From Chamaecrista fasciculata (Eukaryota; Streptophyta; Magnoliopsida; Fabales; Fabaceae), in NCBI GenBank assembly GCA_003254925.1, contig QANZ01000122.1, forward strand, positions 160,448-224,447: a stretch of DNA of 64,000 nt, given 5' to 3'. The first letter of the stretch is position 1, and every line of letters begins with the position of its first letter. The position numbers were made by a program, and so were the translations under genes. Under the pieces are notes generated by a model, which searched no databases, was not told the origin of the DNA, and worked only from the letters and a program-made list of their open reading frames with translations. Shown piece after piece: positions 23,244-39,657 of this stretch.

Positions 23244-24030
23244 TTTTTTTTTTTGATTCATGGAACAAGACCTAGATTAAAGAAAACAAAAAAAGCCATA
23301 AATAAAGTCAGCAATGGAGGGAAAGATAGTTGTAAGGTGGATCCGCTGTGGACACTCAATCAGTTGCCATCTGTTGTGACTTGTGCTTGCCATGTTTGTG
23401 ATGTCCATCATTAGTATCTCTTGTTCATAGGTGAATGTTACCAGTTGATTCTTACAGAATAGAGGTCTGGGTATGTGTATGGTGATGTCTTGGACACCCC
23501 TTCCTTGGAAGGTTTCAAGAGCTCTCCTGAGTCCTGTCAGAACAGTGGTAAGAATTGGCTTATCCGACTTCTCGCACACATAGAAATCCAAGATAGGCAG
23601 ACACTGGTCAAAATGAAAGATTCCTGCTATATTTTTCTTTTTCTGCTTATTTTTGTACCAGGCACAGAAGTATTGCTTGTTTGATGTGTTAAGGTAGTAG
23701 CTTCTTGGACCCCGTAGATTCCTTCCAGGAGAAAATTCAGAGTTGCTTTTTATTTCGTCAGTCTTGGTATAGGCCTTGAAATCATACCAACTCTTGATGA
23801 TCTCATCATGGTTTGCCAAGCTTCCCTGGAACTTCACTTTGTTGCGATGGTTGTATATTAGCCAGGCAAATGTAAGAATGTCCATAAACAGCGTCCAACT
23901 GAGCTTATCCTGACTGACATCAGAGAAAAGTAAGGTGATCCACGTTGTGAAGCCAAATTGCGTTAATTCTTCTGTCTTGATTGCCATAGGGGAGCCAAAC
24001 CAGGCCTCTCTGGTGAGAGGGTTATTTAGA
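23244..24030 (-). mobile_element. 5'-truncated LINE with 3' poly(A), RNase H-like C terminus
   Basis: On the minus strand an open frame (ATG 24104 to stop 23277; the LINE part starts near 24010) reads EAWFGSPMAIKTEEL, SWTLFMDILTFAWLIYNHRNK and later RALETFQGRGVQDITIHI. This matches the C-terminal zf-RVT/RNase H-like part of plant L1-type LINEs. The stop is followed by a short 3' UTR and twelve A (23255-23244 on the minus strand), the expected tail. The first 30 or so codons of the long frame come from the neighbouring MITE and are not LINE sequence. RT and endonuclease are absent (5' truncation). No clear target duplication found. Confidence 0.65.
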
Positions 24031-24047
24031 CTTTTTACTTTAAATTC

Positions 24048-24423
24048 GGCAAAAGTATTAATTTTGTTCTCAAACTTTACACCAATTATCAATTTTGTCT
24101 CCAATCTTTTATTGTTGTCAATTTTGTCTCCAATCTTTCACATTTTTGTCAATTTTATCATTTGACTAACTTCTTTTAATAAATTAACGACGGAATGCAT
24201 CATGTTTATCAATTCGAGTTAATATTTGAGTTTCTTTTCTTATCAATTTTACATTATATATCATTAGCCACATAGATTCTGTCGTTAATATTTGGCTAAA
24301 GTAAGAGTAAATGATAAAATTGACTAAAATGTGAAACATTGGAGACGAAATTGACAGCAAAAAAAATTGAGGACAAAATTGACAGCAAGTATGAAATTTG
24401 AGGATGAAATGGGTGCTTTTGCC
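24048..24423. mobile_element. Hairpin MITE next to the LINE
   Basis: Inverted arms GGCAAAAGTATTAATTTTG... / ...GGGTGCTTTTGCC, with repeated CAATTTTGTCTCCAATCTTT inside. The flanks CTTTAAATTC (24038-24047) and GTTTAAATTC (24424-24433) are a 9/10 target duplication. Confidence 0.8.
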
Positions 24424-24433
24424 GTTTAAATTC

Positions 24434-27248
24434 TGAATCATAACAATTTATTATTAATTAATATGATGACATTATTATTATTTACAATAATAAATTTTAT
24501 GAGAAATGAAATCATGACTTTTCAAATTAAAATCAAAATTATGATGATTTAATTTACATTAATCATATTAAATGTGACTTTTCAATAAATTGATGAGCAA
24601 TATTAATTTTGAATTGTTTTACATGTAAACTATACAGGTTAAAAGGAGTTTCCACACAACATATATAATAGATATATGTCAACTCAAAGGAAAAAAACAG
24701 AGAAAATTCAAAATTTGATTTTTTAAAACATATAGTGTTGTTCCATTTATTTTTTTAATAACAGGGTCTGAATATTTTAAATTTCATCCACTTATTTTAA
24801 TTTCAAATGAATTTGCAAGTGTATTAGAGTTCACATTTATTGAAAAATTACTTAATTTAATATTTGATTAGGTACCTAAGTAATTAAGATTACATGCCGT
24901 TTTTCATTGCAAAGGAATTTGCAATTGCATTAGAGTTCACATTTTTTGAAAAATTGCTTAATTTAAATTTAGTATGTACCTAAGTAATTAAGAGTATATG
25001 TCGCTTTTGTTCTATATAAGGACGGAAAGTACATGTTATTGCATAATACCATGTTAGAATTGATTACAATCATATCATACCTAAAAATAAGACTTATCAT
25101 GCCGCTTTTGTTTTAGATGATGAGTAATTTCTTAATTATAATACTTATATTCTCATACCTAAAAATAAGGATGGAGATTACATTATATCACAATGAAATC
25201 TATATTCTCATACCTAATTTTATTTTGTAAAATAAAAAACTACTTTTAGAGAAGCAAATGAAACTGGTCCTTAGTTTTAGTGATTGTGAAGTTTAAATTA
25301 GGGTCCAATTATGTTATTTTAAAAATAAATATATCTAATTTTATTATATTTTTACTATTTAATTATGATATGACATAGTAAACTATTTTTCTTACGATAT
25401 GACATATATTTTTGCTATTTAATTATTAAATCGTAATTTAGTAGCAATTTTAATGATTAAAATGTAATTTTAATCTAAACAACATATGTCATTTTTTATT
25501 CCTACTTTCCAGAGATGTAGACCCAATAATATATGAAAATTATAATGACACCAATTCGGTAGAGACTTAATTCTTTTTTTTTTTCTTTTGCTAAAATATA
25601 CTTTAGTATCTACGATTAGTCTGAAGTATATGTTATGTAGAATTCTACGTTTGTGTCTCCATCTTTTTAATAGCGTAATTAAAAAATGTCATTATACAAA
25701 AACTTCAAATTAAAATGTGACAAAACGCCAATTAAAGTCTTGGGTTTCTTTCTCCTGCCCCTGCCATGCACCCACTTTTTAATACCAAATATATTAATAC
25801 CAACCATATTAATATCAGTCAAATTAATACCAATTATATAAATACCAATAATATCTTTGACATCATTCATTCCCCAATGCGATTTTACATATCAGGATTA
25901 CTTAGACACCAAATCATATGCCTATTATAATTACTCTATATAGGGTGATTAATTCATTAATTTTGATTATACTTAACAATTTAACATTAATTATATTACC
26001 TTTCTAAATATAATCAGTAATATTTATTGACAAATTATATTGACACCTAAATTTAAATGTGTGACTATACATGTAAAAAATTAATAAGCATTAAACGCAT
26101 TTGAAAATGATAACTACTGATTCCACACAAAAATGGAGTAATATTAGCAAAATTCAATCAGAATAAAAAAGGCTATTCGACTTAAAAATACAAATAAAGA
26201 ATTTAATGCTATTTTATTCCTCCAAAAAAATATTTATTTGAATGGTATTTTAATTAATTTGGTAATGATTGCAAGGATTACTAAATTTATGGTCAATTTG
26301 CACCCAATTTACTGTGCTACTAATTTGGCGTCACTTTATTTGTGGTGGTTTTGTAAGGGGAAACAAATTGCAAGATTACCAAAAAAACACAATGCTCGAA
26401 ATGTTTGGCATGACATTGTGAATATTTTGTTGAACATAAGAAAATTCGAGTTGCAATTGGCAACTATCGGTTAATTCTTTAAATTTGGTAAAAACATCTT
26501 TTGATTCAATTCGAATGTACACTCACTATTAATTACATAATTGATTATATGCAAAGGGTAAATTTCCTAAAATTTTTTCAACTTGGTGAATCCTTCCATA
26601 TCATAACAAATCTTATCTACAATCAATATTGAATTGATAATATGGTATACACCTTATGCTATTGGTTTGAAATAAAAAATCCATAATTAAATTAAAGAAT
26701 ATATTTATTAGAGATGACTGGTATGGAGTCCGACATGATATCTTTATTAAAAAAGAATTTTCTGAGATATATATTTTTTTATTGATCTTTGTTGGGTATT
26801 TGCACTGATATATAAATGACATATTGGCGAATAGTGATAATTTGAATATAGGGATTCCAAATTGGATTTTATTTAAGGTTATGCACTAATCATAAATAAA
26901 AAAGTGAAATGAAAAAAAAAGATGAAGTTTCATATTAAAGTTTATGTAGCTAATTTATAGTGACTAATTAATTTCGCGTACTAAACAAAATAAATTAAAA
27001 ATTGATATTATAATAATTTTATGAAATTTCTTATTCTATACAATTATACAATGAAAATGATGCAATGTAAAATAAAAATTTTGAATTCGTAATATCATTA
27101 TGCAAAGATCAATGAAAATTGATATTTAATTGCGTTTTTTAATATCCTTAATTTACTTCAAATTATTTTGTGTTTTAAATTTGGGTTTTTGGGTAAATTC
27201 ATTTTGTGTTTTTGATCTTATTATAAAAAGAAAAGGACCTTAATATAA
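24434..27248. other. AT-rich non-coding stretch
   Basis: No supportable gene. Two diverged copies of a roughly 130-bp block occur (about 24780-24900 and 24900-25020, sharing TTCACATTTATTGAAAAATT and GTACCTAAGTAATTAAGA). The short frames at 25679-25870, 26238-26474 and 26613-26822 have no recognisable family or codon signature. Confidence 0.6.
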
Positions 27249-27436
27249 GAAAATAAAACTTTTGGGGATGAAAGTTTATTTTTCCTCTTTTTTTAACGGA
27301 AAAATGGATGGAAAACGTTAGAGGGACCAACTTTTTCAAGTTTTGCATAACTGGGGGACCAATATGGAACAAAAAATAACTGAGGGACCTATTTGGAACA
27401 AGGAGCATAACTGGGGGACCAAAATAGGACTTTGGC
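27249..27436. mobile_element. Single arm of a GGCCAAAG-family element
   Basis: Ends in GGACCAAAATAGGACTTTGGCC and shares ATAACTGGGGGACCAATATGGAAC with the right arm of the IQD Pack-MULE at 17909-19071. The opposite arm is absent, so this is a remnant. A short (ATT)n run follows at about 27437-27461. Confidence 0.6.
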
Positions 27437-27529
27437 CTTATTATTATTATTATTATTATTAGTGATTTGCTTTCTATATCTATCTGTTTTCTGGTCAAGG
27501 AACATCTTAAGCTTGTTTGGCTTTTGCAG

Positions 27530-29251
27530 GAAACAGCAACAATTCAAGAACTATCATTGTCATAGTTGTGCCTATTGTTGTGTTTGTCTTACTAGTCCTC
27601 TTAGTCATCTTCATCTATTTCAGAGTTAAGAAGGGAAAGAAAAATACTGATGAAAGTAAGTCAGTAATGATTTTTTTTTAGCAATATCTAACTAGGAATT
27701 GAAGAACATCAATTTGAAGAATCAATTAACTGGTTTCGATTCCTTCGCAGAGGAAGAAGCTGAAATTGATGATGAAATGAAACCTACTGCGACATTACAT
27801 TTTGATTTTGAGACCATCAGAGTTGCTACAGATGATTTTTCTGATGTAAATAAGCTCGGACAAGGTGGATTTGGATCAGTCTATAAAGTAAGATAACATT
27901 ATTACATTTAGAAATGAAAGACTATACTTGTGTATATACTTAAATATATAGCTATACAAAATTATTATTATCAATGGTATGCAGGGTATACTCAATGATG
28001 GACAAGAAGTTGCAGTGAAAAGATTATCAATGAATTCTGGGCAAGGAGACGTAGAATTTAAAAATGAAGTGATGTTATTGGTCAAGTTTCAACACCGCAA
28101 TTTAGTAAGACTTCTTGGTTTCTGTTTGGAAAGAAGAGAAAGGCTGTTGATTTATGAATTTCTTCCCAATAAAAGTCTTGACTACTTCTTATTTGGTAAG
28201 TTAATTATGAACAATGCTAACTTTAGTTAGCTGAACCTTTTCATTTGCATGTTATTAATACTTTCACCCCAAAAGCTTAAGTTATATCTCTACAATCATA
28301 ACTTATGCAGATCCAAATGGACAAGCACTATTGAACTGGCAAATTCGTTACAAAATCATAGAAGGCATTACTCGAGGACTCCTTTATCTTCATGAGGATT
28401 CTCAATTACGTATCATTCATCGTGATCTCAAAGTAAGTAACATTCTTTTGGATGAAGAATTCAACCCAAAGGTGTCAGATTTTGGTATGGCAAGACTATT
28501 TGACGTAGATCAAACTCAACGCAATACTAGCAGAATCGTTGGCACCTAGTACGTATCTTTAGCCTCCAACTACAAGTCTTTATTCCAAGACTTTGTAACA
28601 TTCAACTCTAACTAAAGCTTGCTTATATATGCAGCGGATATATGTCACCGGAATATGCAATGCATGGACAGTATTCAATAAAATCAGATGTCTTTAGTTT
28701 TGGAGTACTGATTCTAGAGCTTATAAGTGGTAAGAAAAACACCAGTATCTTTCATGGAGAGAATATGCAGGATCTAATAACCTTTGTAAGTCCCCACCTT
28801 CTTTTCCTTTTGAATTTTCATTGTCATCTTTCAGTATTCATAAGTGTATAAGGTTAAGAAGATTTTCTTTTTTATTTACCATTGATGGGGAATTTCTTTG
28901 ATGTAGGCATGGATGAACTGGAGGGAAAATACAGCATTTAACATAGTAGATCCTGTGTTAAGAAACAGTTCAAGAAATCAAATAATGAGATGCATTCACA
29001 TTGGACTATTGTGTGTTCAAGAAAATGTAGCTGATAGGCCAACCATGTCTGCAATTTTGCTTATGCTTAGCAGCAACACTTTCTCCCTCCCATTACCATC
29101 ACAGCCTCCATTTGTTTCCAATAGCACAAGTTCATCACACATGCAGTTAAGGGAGTATAGTTCTGAAGTAACAATATCGAGTGAACGAGAAGCTAATAAG
29201 GTTGAAGCATCACGTAATGAGGCTTCAATTACTGAGCTATTTCCTCGCTAG
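27530..29251 (+). pseudogene. CRK: CRK-B: receptor-like kinase lacking its ectodomain exon
   Basis: Exons 2 to 7 are intact: 27530-27655 (transmembrane, [21 protein letters not shown]), 27751-27887, 27985-28195, 28311-28548, 28635-28785, 28907-29251; all GT-AG with consistent phases. The kinase has [28 protein letters not shown] and SPEYAMHG, with no stop. Exon 1 (signal peptide and both DUF26 domains) is missing; only a scrap remains at 22908-23000, separated by LINE and MITE sequence. Without a start exon it is probably a pseudogene, unless a new first exon or promoter has been recruited. A membrane-anchored or cytosolic kinase from an internal ATG cannot be ruled out. C-terminal tail ends ITELFPR as in the others. 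Confidence 0.85.
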
Positions 29252-29461
29252 AATTGTGCTATAAGATGTCATTCTTAATATATAGTAACTATTTGTATCA
29301 TTCAATGTTTAGTTGTGTGGAGAGAGGCATTTTCATAAATTTTTTGTATGACTATGAATAAAGATTTCCTACCCAATTCCCCTGTTTCAACTCCATTGCA
29401 TGTTTGGTTTTTTTATATTGTTGGAAATAATGGTTTCATGAACAAGATAATAAACTAATAA

Positions 29462-30412
29462 GGGTAAATTACACTTTGGTACCATATGGTTTGGTCATAT
29501 TTCACTTTAGTACCTTGTGGTTTAAAAAGTGACACTTTGGTATCCTGTGGTATTCTCCATTAACACTTTAGTACCCTCGGCTTTAATTCCGTTAGAAAAT
29601 TAACAGAAATTGAAATTTTTGAAGCTATTTTATAATTTTAACCATAATAAATTTTACAAAAATTACATATTAACCTCCAATATTTTCAAAAAATTACAAA
29701 CAGGTCCCTGAATACATATTATCTAGGCCAAAATGCACAAACACCCCTCTGAGTTTTAGGTTGGGTGCACATAATATCCCTGAGTTTTCAATTTTTGCAA
29801 ATAGGACCCTTGAGTTTTCAATTACGTGCAAATAATACCCTCCTGTTAAACTTCAAAAAAATAAAACTTTTGGGGAATGTAAACTAATTTTTTTCTTTTA
29901 TTTAATGGAAAAATTGAATGGAAATTGGAGAGAGATTAATAGTAGAATTTTTTGGAAACTTGAAGGACCAAAACAGAACTTTAAGAAAACCTGAGGGACC
30001 AAAATAAGACTTTGGCCTAAGTTTTTTTTTATAAAATTACTATTATGCCCTCGCCGACATGCACTTAACAGACTAAATAAACATAAATTTAACAGAAGGG
30101 TATTATTTGCACGTAATTGAAAACTCAAGGGTCCTATTTGGACAAATTAAAAACTCAAGGGTGTTATGTGCACCCAACCTAAAACTCAGGGGGTGTCTGT
30201 GCATTTTGGCCTATTATCTAGGGACTAAAATGAAAACTAAAAAAAATTTTGGGGTCAAAACATAATTTTTGAAAAGTATAGGACAAAAGATAAAATTACA
30301 AAACAGTTCCAAATTTTTTTATAGTTTTCATTTTAGTCCCTAGATAATATTATCCAGAGACCTATTTGTAATATTCTGAAAATATTGGAGGTCAATATGT
30401 AATTTTTGCAAA
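29462..30412. mobile_element. GGGTAAATT-family hairpin element, right end lost, with nested insertions
   Basis: Starts GGGTAAATTACACTTTGG and carries the family core (CTTTAATTCCGTTAGAAAATTAAC; CAGGTCCCTGAATACATATT) whose inverted partner appears at 30300-30400 (CAGAGACCTATTTGTAATATT). The matching right terminus is absent. Two other elements lie inside it. Confidence 0.7.
29726..30211. mobile_element. Nested MITE with exact 9-bp target duplication
   Basis: Arms GGCCAAAATGCACAAACACC... / ...GTCTGTGCATTTTGGCC; flanks TATTATCTA at 29717-29725 and 30212-30220 are identical. Its own interior holds the single arm of a third element ending ...AAAATAAGACTTTGGCC at 30017, so insertions are three deep here. 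Confidence 0.9.
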
Positions 30413-30545
30413 TTGCGGATGCGGTTGCAGGTGTTGCAATAATATAGGTTGCGGTCTGATGCAGATTGCGGCCACTAGCGCAACAGCAATATTGCGAGCG
30501 CAATTGCGGTTGCGGACCGCAATTGGCAACCATGATAGGACCAAA
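30413..30545. repeat. GC-richer block of short GCGGTTGC palindromes
   Basis: Repeated GCGGTTGC/GCAACCGC-like words (TTGCGGATGCGGTTGCAGG, GCGCAATTGCGGTTGCGG, GGACCGCAATTGGCAACC) stand out from the AT-rich surroundings. Probably the end of a small DNA transposon; no family assigned. Confidence 0.4.
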
Positions 30546-31069
30546 TTGGAAATTGAGCAAAAGATATGGGATCAAATTTACACTTTACCCTTAATTTTTT
30601 ATGTATATAAAACCATGAGTTTGAGTTGCCAATTCCCAATACAATTTGCGTGACACGTATGACAATTGTAATCCCCACCATTCATAGTATCTATTCCTTT
30701 ATTTTAATTTGTTTGTTAATCATCAAAGTGGATGTCAAGTTGTCAACATCAATAGTTACTCTTAAACTTTTAACCATTCAAATTATATCATTACTGAAAA
30801 GTGAAAACTTATATGCTGCCACATCATCATTGCCTTGTCATCACCATCTTCCTTGCTACATCAGCAAAATTGTATGTGTATTTTGTATAGTCACCTTGTA
30901 CAGCTAGCATCAACTTTGTTAAATATATTTTTAAGGATTCCTTTTCTGTTAGTATTGTTTTGCTTGCCCACAGTTTTGCTTTATTATATCTTGGCCCCAT
31001 TTGGCTCTGTATATATGCAACGATTTCAATGAAAGTAGTATTTTCTGCTCATAAACAATTTTTTCTACA
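30546..31069. other. Non-coding; possible decayed Copia 5' LTR
   Basis: Followed directly by a decayed primer site. Contains promoter-like TTATATCTTGG and TGTATATATGCAACG near its right end. The left boundary is not visible. Confidence 0.35.
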
Positions 31070-33080
31070 TAGTATCAAAGAAATAGCCTGTGTACCTACC
31101 TAATCCTTACCTTACCCTACTTGTTCTTTAACTCAATGGCTACATTGGATATCGTAAAAACCCATTTATAGAAACTCAACTCTGGCTTTAGCTAGAAGAG
31201 AAATATGGAGTAGGTAATAAACCCCTGATATTCAATCTTAAGAAGCAAATGGCATCACTACCATAGGGTAATGGTTAATTATCAGGCACTTTACTCACAT
31301 AAACTTAATAAGCTAATGGATGAATTGAATTGTCTTGAACCGAGACATAAGTGTAGTTGTGGGAAATGTGTTTGTGATGCTTACAAGAAACTTGATGAAA
31401 TATGGGGTTGAATGAATCTTATGATGCAATTGTTAGTTATATACTCATGCTTGAAACCTTGCCAACTTTTAACAAAGCCTATTTTATGATATCTTGTGTT
31501 GAAAGACAGAGAAATGTGAGTATCACCAGTGCTAACCCTGTTGAGGCAAGTGCCTTGATTGTTAAGACAGCTGAACAGAAGGCAGGAGCAGCCAAGAGTG
31601 GATTCAAAAAGAAGGACACCACGAAGAAGGAAGATAGATTATGTAATTTCTGTGGTAAACAAGGTCATCTTGAATAAACGTGTTTCAAAAAACGGATACC
31701 TTGATTGGTACAAAGAAAAATTTCCAAAGGATAAAAAATCTGTTGATGCTTTTGCTAAATTCTTTTTTCATAAAAGTTGCTTTTGCTAATGTTGCTAACA
31801 ACAGTTTGCCTACTGATTCTTACCCAAAAGTGCAGGATTTGGATTCATCTTTTATAGTAGATATATTCCAGCGTGAACTGCAGAAATCCATGAAAGGGAA
31901 AACAATTGTTTTTTATGAGGGAGCAGTCACTGCAAATTCCAATTTCTTCAATCTAGTCCATGCCATGTCTAATGTAACTTGGGTTGTGGATTCTGGAGCC
32001 ATGAGCCATGTCTGTGGTATCATGGAGTTATTAATAAATGCAAAAACAATTGCTCTAATAGGAAGTGTACCTCTGATAGACTTACCCTAAAAAATGTTCT
32101 TTACAATATTCCTGATTTTTCCTACAATCTTATCTCAGTAACCAGATTATGTAGTGAAACTCATGTAAGTGTTGTTTCACGAACATGGTTGTATCTTGCA
32201 GGACCTCATGAGTAATCAAACTTTGGGAACTATAAGAAGGATGGAGATAGAGGAACTTATACAAGGTGAAGATGAAAGATATTAAGAGTTCCTTTATGCA
32301 GCAGAAACATGACACTCTCTTAGCTGTAGTTACTCCATAAACATGGCATGATCGAATGGGGAACCCCTCAACTGAAGTTTTAAAGAATTTAACTTTATAC
32401 TAAATAATTTTGCCACAGATGTGTGTAAAACCTGCCATTTGGCTAAGCAAACTAGATTAATTAAGTTTTAATTCAAGTAATAATAAATCTACTGCTATAT
32501 TTGAATTGCTACATATGGATGTGTTATCTGGTGGCTAGATTTATGTTAACCATCGTTGATGATTTTTCAAAAGGAGTCTGGACTTATCTCATGCAATGAA
32601 AAGCACAAGTTCCAAATCTACTTGCCACTTTTTTTAACTATGTTAATAACCACTTCCATACTTGACCAAAGACAGTAAGATCCGATAATGGCAGTGACTT
32701 TGTTAATCAAACTTGTCATACATTGTTTAATCATCTTGGATTTTACACCAAAGCAATTGCACCTACACACTGGCATGTTGGGTTAACAAAGAAATTTGTG
32801 GAGATGCTCTTTTAGCTGCAACTTAATTAATAGATTTCCTTATGCAATGATACATGGCAGTGATCCTAGTTATGATAATTTAAAAGCTTTTGGATGCCTT
32901 TGTTATGCTACAAATACTAACCCCACTAAAGGCAAGTTTGATCCCAGGGCAAGAATGTGTTTTGCTTGGATATGTTGCAGGTGTTAAGGGTACAAATGCT
33001 TTAAATTGAACACCAAGAGTCCAAGACTATGTTTGTGTCCAAAGATGTATTGTTTTATGAAAGTAAGTTCCCTCTTCGCC
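31070..33080 (+). pseudogene. Decayed Ty1/Copia retrotransposon
   Basis: TAGTATCAAAGA (31070-31081) is a three-mismatch tRNA-iMet primer site. Gag traces: YFTHLNKLMDELNCLEPRH near 31280, then LMGLNESYDAIVSYILMLE (from 31399) and a zinc knuckle start CNFCGKQGHLE followed by an in-frame TAA. Protease: WVVDSGAMSHVCG near 31980. Then LKNVLYNIPDFSYNLIS, an integrase stretch with RSDNGSDFVNQTC near 32680, and YDNLKAFGCLCYATN near 32880. The frame changes many times and stops are frequent; RT and RNase H are missing. An old, dead copy unrelated in sequence to the Sirevirus at the left. Confidence 0.8.
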
Positions 33081-33379
33081 AAAGTACAGATACTGAGTCT
33101 TCTCCATTGCCTTTGCCTATATCTTCACGAGGCTTGTATATATCCTCATGTATGCTGATCAGACTTTCAGATTACGAATTCAATTCATGAGTGAATTATT
33201 TCATCATTGAAATCTTGCATGTAACACTTGGATTTTAGTTAAGTCTTAATCAAACACACTTCATGTACAATCCACAAGAAGAAGGTTAGAAGGTTCCAAG
33301 ATAGAACAAGTTGGCCAAGAAGACGTCAAAATTGAAAAATCTTAGCCGTTAGGTGCAAGGAATATTTGACTATGGAACA

Positions 33380-33820
33380 TGTTAAGAGTAACAATACAAA
33401 AGGGGAGAGACAGAGGATGATGAATGGAGAATGGAAGATACTGTACTAAATCCCTAAGGAAGAAAGTACAAAAGCGAGTCCCTATTCGAGTCAGGGGAAA
33501 ACTCCTAAACACCACAAATGGCGAAATACATCAATAGTCCAAAAAAGACGAAAGCAGAAACAATATAAAGGGAAAATACAAAGTAACCGTATAACAACTT
33601 TTATTCTCCCAAGAAGCCAGTTGTCTCAGCCCACGTGAAGGGAGGCCAGCTGTCACTCAGCCCATGTGATAGTCTTGGGTCCACTTGGGAAGGTGTGTAA
33701 TCCGTTTAGGCCGAGAAGAATCCTCTGCTTCGCTAGGCTTTGCATCTTTCCGCGTATCCCTTGTGGCGTCTACACGCCCAGCCCCGTCGGCATCCTTCCG
33801 TGTATCCCTATGTGTATCAG
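33380..33820 (-). mobile_element. Solo LTR (Gypsy-type) with 5-bp target duplication
   Basis: On the minus strand it starts TGATACACATAGG and ends CTCTTAACA; flanks GAACA at 33375-33379 and 33821-33825 are identical. The empty site (CTATGGAACACATGC) is present at about 39969-39983 downstream of CRK-C. The first 54 codons on the minus strand are open and end RPKRITHLPKWTQDYHMG then stop, resembling the open frame in the LTR at 57038-57435, so the two belong to the same kind of element. Confidence 0.85.
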
Positions 33821-33825
33821 AACAC

Positions 33826-34489
33826 ATGCAATTTCTGATGACTAATAATACTAGTGGTCTTATTTCCAAGAAGACTTCATATATAAATACTTAGTGTCCC
33901 TCCATTCGTCTCCGAAGAACATATAAAAAAGAATGGTGGTGAATAGAAAAGTAATGCAAGATTACATTGAAGAGGAGCATTCACTAATTGGTTATACAAT
34001 ATCGAAAACATAGTAGATCCTGTATTAACAAGTTATATTCATGGTTCAAGAAATGACATGATTTGAGAACACTATAGCTAATAGGCCCAAGCATGGCTTG
34101 AACTTTGATTAAAATATTTGCTCAAAATATCTAAATTCATATTCGATGAACGCAACCAAGTGGGCATTAATAATGTACAAAATAAAAGCAAGTTGTGGAA
34201 GTAAATGTGAAAGATTGAATGTTTGTTAGTTTATGGCAACTATTGGACCACGGAATTATCGATGAATGAGTTCATGGTTTTAGTCTCGTTTGTATTTTAT
34301 CACTTTAGTCTCAATCCACCACCCATTATTTCCAGGAACTTGCTTCGATGCTGCAACTTGATCACGTGCCTCATTATCGATATTCGTCTCGATAGTACGA
34401 TACTGAGTATTTAAAGTAAAAGTGGAAGGGCTAAAAGAAATAGCAACCGAAAAAGTAATACATACAGATACTCTATCAAATAGTATTAG
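33826..34489. other. Non-coding; start of the CRK-C duplication unit
   Basis: Matches the sequence at about 39970-40560 (between CRK-C and CRK-D) nearly throughout, and about 12770-13424 with 17014-17100 in pieces. Holds the empty sites for the 12915 and 13425 insertions. No gene seen. Confidence 0.7.
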
Positions 34490-34746
34490 CCCCGTGGTAT
34501 TTTTCATTAACACTTTGATATCTTTTGGAGCCATTTTGTAATTTCAACTATAACAAATTTTATAAAAGTTACATATTGACCCCAAAAAAATTTTCAAAAA
34601 ATTACAAATAGGTCCCTGGATACATATTATTTTAGGACTAAAATGAAAACTTTAAAAATAAATTGGGGTCAATATATAAGTTTTGCAAAATGTCATTCCA
34701 AAGTGTTAATGGAGAATATCACAGGGTACCAAAGTGTAATTTACCC
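34490..34746. mobile_element. Partial GGGTAAATT-family hairpin element
   Basis: Right arm ends GGTACCAAAGTGTAATTTACCC; the left arm is truncated before GTGGTATTTTTCATTAAC. Related to 53323-53715 and 29462-30412. Confidence 0.65.
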
Positions 34747-35555
34747 TAAAATTTAATCTATAAAAAATGTCATTGCGATTGATTTAGTTATTTTATTAAG
34801 ATATTAATTTAAATTTAACAGAAAATTTAATTTTAGCACCAACCAATAAATTCAATGTCAACTAAATTTAAAATCATATCTAATTTGTTATTAAATTTTA
34901 GTTAATGAACATAGCCATATTTCTTTTATTTTAAATTTGAATTTGATGAATCTAGACTCTAGAATTACATGTTTTTATCGAGTAATTTCTCTATCTATTT
35001 GGAACCGTTGGCAAATAAGATCAAATTAAACTCCGAAAGTGAACCGCTTGTTTTATAATCGAACCATCGAAGTTCGTTCTCGTTTGAAATTCAAATGTAA
35101 CGAGTTCGGAGCTACAATTACTCTTGATGCATCCTTTATTATCCAGTTGAGACCGTTAGTAAAAGAGATCAAATCAAGCCTTAAATGAGTTTAAGACCAA
35201 AGAGTGAAACTTTGGGAAAACTTGTAGGATCAAAATTGTAAAAAAAAAAAAAAAGATAAAGGATTGCATTGCAACCAATCCTAAAGATAAGGGACCAAAA
35301 ATTTGCTTTGACCGACATTAATGATATCTTAAGGACTAAATTGAAAGTTACCCTCCCTCTCAAGAACTTAAATATATATTTTTTTCTTTTTTAAATACAA
35401 TATTTTAAACTCGTGGACTGGAGTCTTTTGGTATGCCATCATGAATTACGCGGCAGCCACCTCATTGCAAGCAGCACTGAAAATTCATCAATAAAATTAG
35501 AAATTTAGAGCAAAAAGGCTTCACTCAAATCAAACATTCAGAGATCCTAATAACC

Positions 35556-39657
<4,102 letters not shown>

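Noticed and set aside
26238-26474. 78-codon frame in the AT-rich interval
   Set aside because: No recognisable domain, homologous neighbour or splice context; chance frame.
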